From: Anaerolineaceae bacterium | Lineage (GTDB): Bacteria; Chloroflexota; Anaerolineae; Anaerolineales; UBA11657 | NCBI GenBank assembly: GCA_003569365.1 | Contig: BGOS01000028.1 | Span: 36,226 to 100,225, forward strand | Direction of reading: 5' to 3' | Length of the DNA stretch: 64,000 nucleotides | In this document: one piece after another, positions 45,420-54,143 of the stretch | Layout: every line of letters begins with the position of its first letter | Position numbering within the stretch: position 1 is the first letter of the stretch | Translations under genes and position numbers: made by a program | Notes under the pieces: model-generated | The model's input: only the letters and a program-made list of their open reading frames with translations | Told to the model about the DNA's origin: nothing | Databases searched by the model: none

Positions 45420-46730
45420 ATGATTGCGCGCTACGAGTGCGCGGATGTGGCGCGCATCTGGAGCGATGCCGGAAAGTTTGGCTGCTTCCTGCAAGTAGAG
45501 ACGGCGCTGCTGCGCGCACTGGAAACTGCGGGCGGATTTGGCGTGCCAGCCGGTGCGGCGGCTTTGATGCAGGCCACAGTTCGAATTGATCTGGCGCGCA
45601 TTGCGGAGCTGGAACTGCGCACGCAGCATGATGTGGTGGCATTTTGCGAATCGCTGGCAGAGCAGCTGCCGCCCGCCGTTGCGCGCTTTGTGCATTTTGG
45701 CGCCACGTCCTCGGATGTTATTGATACGGCGCTGGCATTGCAGCTGCGCGCGACGCTGCAGATTATGCTGGCAGAGCTGCAAGCTGTGCTGCGCCAGTTG
45801 TGGGCGCTTGCTGCGCAAAGCGAGGACGTGCTTTGCATCGGGCGTTCGCACGGCATGTATGCGGAGCCGATGCTGCTGGCGCAAAAGTGGCTCTCATTTT
45901 ACGCGGAGCTGCAGCGCCGCGCAGCCGAGTGGCAGCACTATGCGCAGCACGAGCTGACGGCGCAGCTCTCCGGCGCCGTGGGCAACTACACGGTGCTGCC
46001 GCCGCGCGTGGAAGCGCTGCTGGCTGCGGAACTGGGCTTGGCGGTGGAGCCGGTGAGCACGCAAATTATTCCGCGCGACCGGCTGGCCAAGCTGGTTGGC
46101 ATCAACGCACTTTATGCGGGCGGGCTCGAACGGCTGGCAACTGAGATCCGGCTGCTGCAGCGCTCTGAGGTGGGCGAGATGGCCGAGGGCTTTGGCGCCG
46201 GGCAGCGCGGCTCGTCCACTATGCCGCACAAGCGCAACCCGGTGGCCAGCGAGAACCTGACCGGCATCAGCCGCGTGCTGCGCTCGCATGTGGAGATTGC
46301 GCTGCAGAATATTGTGCTGTGGCATGAGCGCGACATCTCGCACTCGGCCGCTGAGCGCCTGTATCTGCCGGATAATCTGGGGCTGGTGGTGTACAGCCTG
46401 CGGCGCCTGCAGCAATTGCTGGCCGGCCTGCACATGGACCGGGATGCCATGCGCGCGCGGGTTGCAGCCGCGCCCGGCGCGCACTCCAGCTACTATCTGC
46501 ACCAGCTGCTGCAGCGCACAACTGCCAGCCGCGAGGAATTGTATGCGCGCATCCAGGCGCTAGAGTTTGCGGCGGGGCCAGGCGCTGCGGATTTGGGCGC
46601 ACAGCTGGAGCTGGAATTTAAAGTGCAGTTGCCGCGGTTGGGCTATGCCGAAATGCTGGCGCACTATCAAAAACAATATCAGGCGGTGAAGCTGCGTGTG
46701 CAGCCCCCCGCAGCGGAGCAACAAAAATGA
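45420..46730 (+). CDS. purB: Adenylosuccinate lyase
   Basis: A 436-residue fumarase/aspartase-superfamily lyase that cleaves SAICAR and adenylosuccinate. It begins 'MIARYECADVARIW', matching the PurB N-terminus, which is why 45420 is chosen over an ATG at 45408. The signature loop is 'GSSTMPHKRNPVASENL', and 'HFGATSSDVIDTALALQL' and 'GRSHGMYAEP' are the substrate-binding motifs. The stop overlaps the next gene by four bases, so purine genes are translationally coupled. Confidence 0.97.
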   Translation: MIARYECADVARIWSDAGKFGCFLQVETALLRALETAGGFGVPAGAAALMQATVRIDLARIAELELRTQHDVVAFCESLAEQLPPAVARFVHFGATSSDVIDTALALQLRATLQIMLAELQAVLRQLWALAAQSEDVLCIGRSHGMYAEPMLLAQKWLSFYAELQRRAAEWQHYAQHELTAQLSGAVGNYTVLPPRVEALLAAELGLAVEPVSTQIIPRDRLAKLVGINALYAGGLERLATEIRLLQRSEVGEMAEGFGAGQRGSSTMPHKRNPVASENLTGISRVLRSHVEIALQNIVLWHERDISHSAAERLYLPDNLGLVVYSLRRLQQLLAGLHMDRDAMRARVAAAPGAHSSYYLHQLLQRTTASREELYARIQALEFAAGPGAADLGAQLELEFKVQLPRLGYAEMLAHYQKQYQAVKLRVQPPAAEQQK

Positions 46731-47743
46731 AACAGGCCATTACCTACGATGACGTGCTGCTGGTGCCGTCGTACAACCACTACGAATCGCGCAAGCTGGT
46801 GGACACGAGCGTGACCGATCGCAGCGGCAAGCTGAGCATGAAGCTGCCGGTGCTGACTGCAAACATGGACACAGTCACCGAGCATGCCATGGCCAACTTT
46901 ATCGGCGAGCGCGGCGGCATGGGCGTGCTGCACCGCTTCATGACAATTGAACGCAACGTGGCCGAGTACCGCCTGTGCCGATTTCCAACTGCCGTCTCCG
47001 TGGGCTGCGCCCGCGTGGATGTGGAACGGGCGGCGGCGCTGCTGGGGGCGGGTGCGCAATACTTTTGCATTGATGTGGCGCATGCGCACGCCAAGTATGT
47101 GGGGCGCACGCTAAAGACCATGCGCGAGCTGGTGGGCGAGAACGCCTGCATCATCGCCGGCAATGTGGCCACCTATGCCGGCGCTGACTATCTGGCTTCC
47201 TGCGGCGCCGATGTGATCAAGGTGGGCATCGGCGGCGGAGCGGTATGCACCACGCGCATCAAGACCGGCTTTGGCGTGCCCAACCTTACTGCAATACAAG
47301 AGTGCGCCCGCGTGGACCGCTCGCTGATTGCCGATGGCGGCATCCGCACGCCCGGCGATATTGTGAAGGCGCTTGCCTTTGGCGCGGACTTTGCGATGGT
47401 GGGCAGCATGCTGGCGGGAACCCGCGTCACGCCGGGTGCGGTTATCACCCGCATGGTCAATGGCGGCGAGCAAAAGTTCAAGTCCTATCGTGGCATGGCC
47501 AGTGCAGAAGTGCAGGAGGATTTCCACGGCGGCATGGCAGACTGGAAGACGGCCGAGGGCGTGGCGATGGAGGTTCCTTATCGTGATGATGAGGAGGCAA
47601 TTGTGGCAGACATTGTGGGCGGGCTGCGCTCCGGCATGACGTATGGCGGCGCGGCAACGGTGCGCGAACTGCAGCGCAAGCTGGATTGGGTGCTGGTGAC
47701 CGGCGCTGGCCGCACTGAAAGTTTGCCGCACCGGCTGCTGTGA
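46727..47743 (+). CDS. GMP reductase / CBS-less IMP dehydrogenase family protein
   Basis: The protein has 338 residues and begins 'AITYDDVLLVPSY'. The nucleotide-binding loop with catalytic Cys is 'GIGGGAVCTTRIKTGFGVPN', and 'LIADGGIRTPGDIVKALAFGA' binds phosphate. It lacks the CBS pair of typical IMP dehydrogenases (about 490 residues), and the length fits GMP reductase (GuaC), which recycles GMP to IMP. The segment 'TANMDTVTEHAMA' mixes features of both enzymes, so IMP dehydrogenase activity is not excluded. ATGA overlap with purB supports a purine role. Confidence 0.88.
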   Translation: MKQAITYDDVLLVPSYNHYESRKLVDTSVTDRSGKLSMKLPVLTANMDTVTEHAMANFIGERGGMGVLHRFMTIERNVAEYRLCRFPTAVSVGCARVDVERAAALLGAGAQYFCIDVAHAHAKYVGRTLKTMRELVGENACIIAGNVATYAGADYLASCGADVIKVGIGGGAVCTTRIKTGFGVPNLTAIQECARVDRSLIADGGIRTPGDIVKALAFGADFAMVGSMLAGTRVTPGAVITRMVNGGEQKFKSYRGMASAEVQEDFHGGMADWKTAEGVAMEVPYRDDEEAIVADIVGGLRSGMTYGGAATVRELQRKLDWVLVTGAGRTESLPHRLL

Positions 47744-47813
47744 TGCGGCCGGACTCAGCAAGGTATTAAGCACTGCGCTCTATTAATGAACGGGCCGCAT
47801 AACCAGAGCTTAA

Positions 47814-48848
47814 GTGGCTAACGCAAAACCACCGGCGGGTGCGCAGCGCGCGGCGGCACTCGGTTTGTTGCGTGGTGTCCGTCCGGCCGGCCTGCCATGT
47901 TTTAGCGGCTTGGGCAGCGTTACCGCTGCCGGGCTGGCGCACAGCGGCGCACGCTTTAGTTCAGTGCATGCAGATGCGCAGCTGCTGGCTGCGGCTGCTG
48001 CCACCAGCCTGAATGTGTTTGGGCTGGCTTCAGTGAGCGTGCCGCTTGACTTGTGCGTGGAAGCCGAGGCGCTGGGTGCGCAGGTGGACTTTTGTGCCGC
48101 GGCTGAGCTGCCGCAGTACCCGCGTGTGCCGCAATTTCCGTTGAAGAAACTTACTGAATTGCAAATAGACCCGCGCCCGGTGACGGAGCTGGGGCGCGTG
48201 AATGTGGTGGTGCAGGCCATTCGCTTGCTGGTGCAAAGCGCGGGACAGCAAGCGCTGGTGGGCGCGTGGGTGCCCGGCCCGTTTACGCTGGCGCTGTATC
48301 TGGTGGATGGCGAAGCATTGCTAAACCAAATTGTTGAGGAGCCGGCCGCGGTGAGCGCAAGCTTGGCGCAGCTGGCAGATTTCATTGCGCGGGTGGGGCG
48401 GGCTTATTTGGATGCCGGCGCAGACTTCATTACGGTGCACGAGATGGGCGGGTCGCCGGGCTACGTGGGCCTGCGCACTTTTCGGCGGGTGGTGCAGGCG
48501 CCGTTGCAGCAACTGCTGCAAGCGCTGCCGGCACCGCGCGTGCTGAGCATGTGCGGCAAGCTGGACGCAGCGCTTGGTTTGCTGGCGGGCCTTGCGGCCG
48601 AGGCCATCAACATCGATCACTTGACGGATGCAGCGGCGGCGCGCGCTGCGCTGGCGCCCGGGCAGCTGCTGTTTGGCAACATTGATCCGGAAGGTGTGCT
48701 GGCGCATGGCACGCCCGCACAGGTGCGTGCGGCGGTGCTGACTGCTGCCGCGCATGTGGATGCAATTTGGCCCGGCTGTGATTTGGATTTGAGCGCGCCG
48801 GACGCCAACCTGCTGGCCATGGTTGCGGCGGCGCGCAGTGCGCGGTAG
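47814..48848 (+). CDS. Uroporphyrinogen-decarboxylase/MtaA-family methyltransferase-like protein
   Basis: A protein of 344 residues with the URO-D/MtaA/CmuA TIM-barrel pattern: 'GAWVPGPFTLALYL', 'AGADFITVHEMGGSPGYVG' and 'LLFGNIDPEGVLAHG'. MtaA-type corrinoid methyltransferases bind zinc with HxC and a late Cys. Here the HxC position is S245-M-C247, so the His is replaced, although the Cys and the late 'WPGCDLDL' Cys are kept. It does not look like HemE itself. A methyl-transfer role is inferred; no corrinoid protein is nearby. GTG start without a strong ribosome site. Confidence 0.75.
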   Translation: MANAKPPAGAQRAAALGLLRGVRPAGLPCFSGLGSVTAAGLAHSGARFSSVHADAQLLAAAAATSLNVFGLASVSVPLDLCVEAEALGAQVDFCAAAELPQYPRVPQFPLKKLTELQIDPRPVTELGRVNVVVQAIRLLVQSAGQQALVGAWVPGPFTLALYLVDGEALLNQIVEEPAAVSASLAQLADFIARVGRAYLDAGADFITVHEMGGSPGYVGLRTFRRVVQAPLQQLLQALPAPRVLSMCGKLDAALGLLAGLAAEAINIDHLTDAAAARAALAPGQLLFGNIDPEGVLAHGTPAQVRAAVLTAAAHVDAIWPGCDLDLSAPDANLLAMVAAARSAR

Positions 48849-48979
48849 CTGCCTTCACACTGGCAGCCGCAATTTATTATCGCGGGCGCGCTGGCCGACG
48901 GCGCACAACGGTTGGCGAGCTGCTGTCCGCGCTCGAAATTGTGAAGCGCGTGCTGAACTTTAGTTGCGCACTGCGCAGC

Positions 48980-51484
48980 TCACTGCTTGCGCAGCAGAGC
49001 CGCCGGTGAAACCTGCGAAAGCCGGCGGGCCGCCACCACCGCCACAATGGTGGCGGCGCTGAACAAAAAAGCCACGGCGCCGATCACCAGTGGCGAGAAG
49101 AAGTACTGCGTGAATTCAAACAACTCGCGGTTCAGCACCAGCACCGTAACATGTGAGATCACCACGCCCAGCACAGCTGCAAATGTAAGGCCGGTGAGCG
49201 ACTCGCGCACAAACAACCCGAACAGCAGCGGGCGCGGCGCGCCCACCGCCGTGAACACCAGCATGTCATTGGTGCGCTCGCGCACGGCCGCAGCCAGCAG
49301 CGACACAATCATCAGCAGGCCCAGCACAAACGCCGGCACCGCGGCAGCTGCCACCGCCGCGCCCAGCAGCGTCACAACGCGCGTCACCAGCTCAATGATG
49401 TCCGCTGTGGGCAATGCAGAAACATTCGGGTAGCGCTCCACCACCTTTGAGATCATGCTATTGATCTCGGCCGGCGGCAGGAAGCCGTAGCCAAAAGCCG
49501 AGCGCGGAATGTCTGCAAGCACATCGGGCGAGTAGACAAGAAAGAAAAATGGCATGCCGCCGGTTGACTGCACACTGCGCAGGCTGGTGACCTTTGCCGT
49601 CACTGGAAAGCCCTGCACTAAAAATGTGAGTGACGAGCCGAGCACAATTTGTGCGCGCCCGGCAAAATCGCGCTCCACTGAAATCTCGCCACGGCCGCCG
49701 GCGCCATGCCATGTGCCGGCCGTGATCTCTTCGCCCTCAATTAATTCAGCGCGATAGGTCAGGTTGAACTCGCGTGTTAGTTCATCGTTTTTTTGCGCGC
49801 CTTGTGTCTCGATCTTTGCGCCATCGCGCTCTGCAAAACGCCCGCGCACCACCGGGAACATGCGCCAGCTGTCGCCCACAATTGCGGCCACGCCTTGCTC
49901 CTGGTCCGGCTGCACATCCAGCAGGTATAGGTTGGGCGCATCGGCCCGGAACTGGCCGCGCAGGTTGCCAAGCACATTGGCCTCCAGCAAAATGATGGTG
50001 GAGACGGCCCCCACGGCAATTGCCAGCGAAGCCACCGCCGAGGTGAACACCGGCCCCTGATGGTGCACGAAGGCGATGATGGCGCGCGTTTGAAAACGAA
50101 AGCCCGCGCGGTGCTTGTGCAGCAGCTTCACCAGCCCGTGCGTGAGCAGTGCAATGCTGGCGAAGCTGCCGAGGATGACGGCAACTGCCGTGCCGGCAAC
50201 AGCTGCGCTGCCGGTAAGCTGCCACACGCCGCCGCCAATTGCCACAAGCGAGAGCGCCAGAAAGGGCAGCTCATGCATGGCCGTGGACGCGGCAGCGGAC
50301 TGCGAGTATCCGCCCAGCAAAATTTTTGGCTCGGTGCGCGAGATGCGCACCAGAAAACCCAGGCCGGCCATCAGCGCCAGCGCCAGCGAAAAAAGCGTCA
50401 CTGCCGGAATGTTGGCAGTCAGCACATCCGGCTCCAGCGTGCGCTCCAGCAAATTGGAAACATAGGGCAGCGCAGCCGCTGCGCCAAGGTTGCCCAGCAG
50501 CGCGCCCGCCGCGCCGCCTGCCAGCGCCACTGCGGCAATGATCACTGCGAAGATGGCAGCCAGCGCGCGCCGCGCAATGCCCAAGGCGCGCATAATGGCC
50601 GCCGTGCGCGTCAGTGCTGCCAGCAGGTAAGCCAGGTTAACGCGGATGTTCACTGCAGCCAAAAAGAGCGCCAGCACAATCACGGTAAAGAAGAAGCGCT
50701 GGCCGGCTTGGGTTGCGCGCAGCAAATTCTCCGGCCCGCGCGTGGCCACCGCCACGCGCGCGCCGTCAGCAACGAAGTGCTCCTCAATGCGCTGCGTCAG
50801 CCGCGCCTCTGCACTGCGGCCGAGGCCGGCCGGAAAGCGCAGCAGCAGCGTGTTGCTGATGCGGCTGTTCTCGCGCGTGATGCCGGTACGCTGCCAGCCG
50901 GCCTCGGTGGCCAGCAGCGGCGGCCCGAGGCGGAAGCCGCTGCCCAGCTCATCCGGTTCGCGCACAATTATGTTTTCAACAGTGAAGCTGCCATCGCCAA
51001 CCATAATGGTGTCCCCGATGGCTGCGCCCAAACGGCGCGCCAGCAGCTGGCTGGCAAAAATACCGCCGGCCGAAGGCAGCAGCGGTTGGGCCCGTTCCAG
51101 CTGCAACGCGCCGTACAAGGGGTAGGCGCTGTCCGCAATTTTTGCGCTTGCCAGTGCGGTGGGATTGGTGCCGTCTGCGCGCACCTGCGCCGCATTCAGG
51201 CTGCGTGTCATCACCAGCATCTCGGTGGTGCGCGCCAGCCGCACGCCGGCTGCAAGCGCTTCCAAAATCACCGGGTCCGTGTCCGCATCCACGCGCGCGG
51301 TGGAGGAGATTGAAACATCGCCGCCAATCAGCACATTGCTTTCGGCGCGCAGAAAGCGCTCGGCGCTTTGCACAATGCCCAGCACGGCTGCCAGCGCAAA
51401 CGCGCCCACCGCCAGCGAGAGGCCGGTGATCAGCAGGCGCCCGGTATTGCGGCGCAAGATGCGCGCTGCCAGCCGCAAAATCAT
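48980..51484 (-). CDS. ABC transporter permease (FtsX/YbbP-like)
   Basis: The protein (834 residues) has about ten membrane helices: one at the N-terminus ('LLITGLSLAVGAFALAAVLG'), two groups of FtsX-type helices, and a C-terminal group. Large extracellular MacB-PCD-like domains lie between. The size and double FtsX arrangement match the YbbP group. It overlaps the ATPase gene by four bases, and the divergent neighbour is a TesA-like hydrolase, as in E. coli ybbAP-tesA. It may export lipids or lipoproteins; the substrate is unknown. Confidence 0.88.
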   Translation of the reverse strand: MILRLAARILRRNTGRLLITGLSLAVGAFALAAVLGIVQSAERFLRAESNVLIGGDVSISSTARVDADTDPVILEALAAGVRLARTTEMLVMTRSLNAAQVRADGTNPTALASAKIADSAYPLYGALQLERAQPLLPSAGGIFASQLLARRLGAAIGDTIMVGDGSFTVENIIVREPDELGSGFRLGPPLLATEAGWQRTGITRENSRISNTLLLRFPAGLGRSAEARLTQRIEEHFVADGARVAVATRGPENLLRATQAGQRFFFTVIVLALFLAAVNIRVNLAYLLAALTRTAAIMRALGIARRALAAIFAVIIAAVALAGGAAGALLGNLGAAAALPYVSNLLERTLEPDVLTANIPAVTLFSLALALMAGLGFLVRISRTEPKILLGGYSQSAAASTAMHELPFLALSLVAIGGGVWQLTGSAAVAGTAVAVILGSFASIALLTHGLVKLLHKHRAGFRFQTRAIIAFVHHQGPVFTSAVASLAIAVGAVSTIILLEANVLGNLRGQFRADAPNLYLLDVQPDQEQGVAAIVGDSWRMFPVVRGRFAERDGAKIETQGAQKNDELTREFNLTYRAELIEGEEITAGTWHGAGGRGEISVERDFAGRAQIVLGSSLTFLVQGFPVTAKVTSLRSVQSTGGMPFFFLVYSPDVLADIPRSAFGYGFLPPAEINSMISKVVERYPNVSALPTADIIELVTRVVTLLGAAVAAAAVPAFVLGLLMIVSLLAAAVRERTNDMLVFTAVGAPRPLLFGLFVRESLTGLTFAAVLGVVISHVTVLVLNRELFEFTQYFFSPLVIGAVAFLFSAATIVAVVAARRLSQVSPAALLRKQ

Positions 51485-52149
51485 TTGCCGGTCTCCGCGG
51501 TCAGCACGCCGTTGTCCAGGCGCATGATGCGGTCGGCGTGGCGCGCAAATTCCGGGTCGTGCGTAACCAGCACCAGCGTCTTCTCGCGCTCGCGCACGCC
51601 GCGCAGCAGCATTTCGGTTATCTCGCTGCCGGTGCCGCGGTCCAGGTTGCCGGTGGGCTCGTCTGCAAACAGGATGGGCGTGTCTTGCGCCAGCGCGCGC
51701 GCAATTGCCACGCGCTGCTCCTCGCCGCCGGAAAGCTGGCCGGGCAGATGGTGCAGGCGGTGGCTCAGCCCCACCGAATGCAGCGCTTCCGCAGCCACGG
51801 CGTGCGCTGCACTGCCGCGGATCTCAAGCGGCAGCATCACATTCTCCAGCGCGGTGAATGCCGGCACCAGCTCAAATGACTGGAACACAATTGCCAGCTG
51901 CCGGTTGCGCAGCTGAGCCAGCTCGCTCTCGGTTAGTGCGGTTGCGTCGCGGCCGTTAAGCACCAGCCGGCCGGAGTCGGGCCGGTCCATGCAGGCCATT
52001 ACAGAGAGCAGTGTGGATTTGCCGGAGCCGGATGCCCCCACAATTGCCACCGAAGCGCCGGCCGCAACTTCGAGGTTCACGCCGCGCAGCACATCCACAA
52101 CCGTGGCGCCTTGGCGATATGATTTCATTATGTTTGAGAGTTGGATCAT
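51481..52149 (-). CDS. ABC transporter ATPase (LolD/YbbA-like)
   Basis: A 222-residue ATPase. Walker A is 'GASGSGKSTLLSVMACMDRP', the signature is 'LSGGEEQRVAIARALA', and Walker B is 'ILFADEPTGNLD', the MacB/LolD pattern. The ATG at 52149 begins 'MIQLSNIMKSY', the family start; sequence upstream is non-coding. It is cotranscribed with the permease. Confidence 0.95.
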   Translation of the reverse strand: MIQLSNIMKSYRQGATVVDVLRGVNLEVAAGASVAIVGASGSGKSTLLSVMACMDRPDSGRLVLNGRDATALTESELAQLRNRQLAIVFQSFELVPAFTALENVMLPLEIRGSAAHAVAAEALHSVGLSHRLHHLPGQLSGGEEQRVAIARALAQDTPILFADEPTGNLDRGTGSEITEMLLRGVREREKTLVLVTHDPEFARHADRIMRLDNGVLTAETGK

Positions 52150-52185
52150 AGGTGGCGAGTTTACCGTTTTCAACGGGGGCATGCC

Positions 52186-52896
52186 GTGAGCCGCAGTTGG
52201 TTTGGCCCGCGCCCACCGGCTGCCGCGCTGCAAATTTTTGCTGCGGCTGCGCTGCTCAGTGCCTGCGCTGCCGGCGGCGGCAGTGCGCCGGACTCCGCGC
52301 TGCCGGTGGTGGGCGAGCAGCCCGCGGCGCTGGCTGCCATTGCTAGCGAGACGGTGATTATTGTGATGGGCGACAGCATCACCGCCGGCTTGGGCGTGCA
52401 ACTTGAAGAAGCGTATCCGGCGCTGCTGGAGGCGCGCCTGCGGGCGGAAGGGCATGCGGTGCGCGTGGTGAACAGCGGCGTGTCCGGCGAGACAACGGCC
52501 GGCGGTCTGCGGCGCGCGGACTTCATTGCGCGGCAAAAGGGCGACATTGTGATTGTGGCACTGGGCGGCAATGATGCGCTGCGCGGCATCGATCCCGCGG
52601 CCGCAGCAGTGCAGCTTGAATCCATCATCAACATTCTGGCGCAGTCCGGCGCGCGCGTTGTGCTGGCCGGCATGTATGCGCCGCATAATTTGGGCAGCGC
52701 GTACGTGGGCAGCTTCGACGCCATGTATCCCGCGCTTGCCAAAAAGTACGCCCTGCCGCTCGTGCCTTTCCTGCTGGAGGGAGTGGCGCTTGACCCCGCG
52801 CTAAACCAGCCCGACGGCATTCACCCCACGCCGGCCGGGCAGCGCATCATCATGGAACAAAACATCTACCCGGTCATCATCGGTTTGCTAAAGTAG
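52186..52896 (+). CDS. TesA-like SGNH/GDSL lipoprotein hydrolase (acyl-CoA thioesterase/lysophospholipase)
   Basis: A 236-residue lipoprotein (lipobox 'ALLSACAAGG') with the TesA/SGNH blocks: 'IVMGDSITAGLGV' (nucleophile Ser), 'GVSGETTAGG' (Gly), 'ALGGNDALRGI' (Asn) and 'PDGIHPTPAG' (Asp and His). TesA hydrolyses acyl-thioesters and lysophospholipids in the periplasm. The GTG at 52186 is preferred because GGGGG precedes it and it yields a proper signal peptide. The 36-base divergent gap with the ABC ATPase matches the tesA-ybbA arrangement. Confidence 0.88.
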   Translation: MSRSWFGPRPPAAALQIFAAAALLSACAAGGGSAPDSALPVVGEQPAALAAIASETVIIVMGDSITAGLGVQLEEAYPALLEARLRAEGHAVRVVNSGVSGETTAGGLRRADFIARQKGDIVIVALGGNDALRGIDPAAAAVQLESIINILAQSGARVVLAGMYAPHNLGSAYVGSFDAMYPALAKKYALPLVPFLLEGVALDPALNQPDGIHPTPAGQRIIMEQNIYPVIIGLLK

Positions 52897-52982
52897 CGCG
52901 GCGCCCGTCTATACTTTTGGCTTCGCCGGGCACCAAGAGCGCACCGCTGGTGCGTTGGCGCTGCGGCGAATGGAGATACAAC

Positions 52983-54107
52983 ATGCTGACTGAATCCGGA
53001 TGCCGGGAACGCCGCCGCCTGTTGTGGGAGCGGCTGCCCGCCTGCGACCTCATCATCATCTCTGAGCCGCGCAATCTTTTTTACTTGAGCGGCTTCCTGA
53101 TGAATCCCACCGAGCTCTCGGGCTGGGGGCTCAACTTTCTGCTGCTCAGCCGCACGGGCGAGTGCCGGCTGCTGCATGACAACAAAGTGCGCAGCGAAGC
53201 GCAGGCAGCATTTGTGGACGCGCGCGAAGCCTGGAGCTGGTATGACTTTGGCAACTCCGCGCCGGAGAAGCTTGGCGCAGCTGCGGCTGCGCTGGCAGCG
53301 CTGCTGGCTGCGCGTTATAGCGCTGCGCGCAATGTGGCGGTGGAGGCGGGGCACTTTCCGGCTGCAGCCGGCGCCGGCCTGGCGGCTGCGCCCGTGGCCG
53401 ATGCCGGCGCGCAGCTTTCCGCAATGCGCGCAGTTAAGTTTGCGGACGAGCTGGTGTGCATGCGGCGCGCCATCCGCGCCACCGAGGCTGGCCACCTTTG
53501 CGCGCGCACGGCGCTGCAGGCCGGCCGCACAGAGCTTGAAGTTTATGCGGAGGTGCAGGCGGCTATCACGCGCGCTGCTGGAGAGCCGATTGTGCTGCTG
53601 GGCGATTTTGCAGCCGGCAAGCGCACGGAAAGCGGCGGCGGCCCGCCCACCGCAAATGTGCTGCGCGCCGGCGACCTGATGATCTTTGACATCTTCCCGG
53701 TCATCGGCGGCTACCGGGCAGACATTACCAACACGCTGTGCGTGGGCCCGCCCACCCACAGCCAGCAGCAGCACATGCTGGCGCTGCAGGCGGCCATGCT
53801 TGCCGCCGAAGGCGAGCTGCGCCCGGGCGTGGCCGGCGCGCAGGTATACGCGGCCTGCCGCGCTTCACTTGTGGCAGCGGGATTGGGCGACGCATTCCCG
53901 CATCACGCCGGGCATGGCCTGGGCTTGGGGCACCCGGAGGCGCCGTTCCTTGTGGCGCACAGCACGGACACGCTGCAAGCTGGCAATGTGGTGACGCTTG
54001 AACCCGGCGCATACATCAAAGGTTGGGGCGGGGCGCGCATCGAGCATAACTATTTGATTACCGCCGGCGGCTTCGAGCGCCTCTCACACCATCAGATTGG
54101 ATTCTAG
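52983..54107 (+). CDS. M24-family (Xaa-Pro aminopeptidase-like) metallopeptidase
   Basis: The protein (374 residues) has an N-terminal creatinase-like domain (about 1-130) and a C-terminal M24 pita-bread domain. Metal ligands are visible as Asp in 'MIFDIFPV', Asp in 'YRADITN', His in 'HHAGHGLGLGHPEAP', Glu in 'TLEPG' and Glu in 'ARIEHNY'. It should cleave N-terminal residues before proline or hydrolyse similar substrates. The ATG at 52983 follows GGAG. It is convergent with manC. Confidence 0.92.
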   Translation: MLTESGCRERRRLLWERLPACDLIIISEPRNLFYLSGFLMNPTELSGWGLNFLLLSRTGECRLLHDNKVRSEAQAAFVDAREAWSWYDFGNSAPEKLGAAAAALAALLAARYSAARNVAVEAGHFPAAAGAGLAAAPVADAGAQLSAMRAVKFADELVCMRRAIRATEAGHLCARTALQAGRTELEVYAEVQAAITRAAGEPIVLLGDFAAGKRTESGGGPPTANVLRAGDLMIFDIFPVIGGYRADITNTLCVGPPTHSQQQHMLALQAAMLAAEGELRPGVAGAQVYAACRASLVAAGLGDAFPHHAGHGLGLGHPEAPFLVAHSTDTLQAGNVVTLEPGAYIKGWGGARIEHNYLITAGGFERLSHHQIGF

Positions 54108-54143
54108 GCGCCGCTGCTGCCGGCGCGGAGGGCAGGCGCAGCG

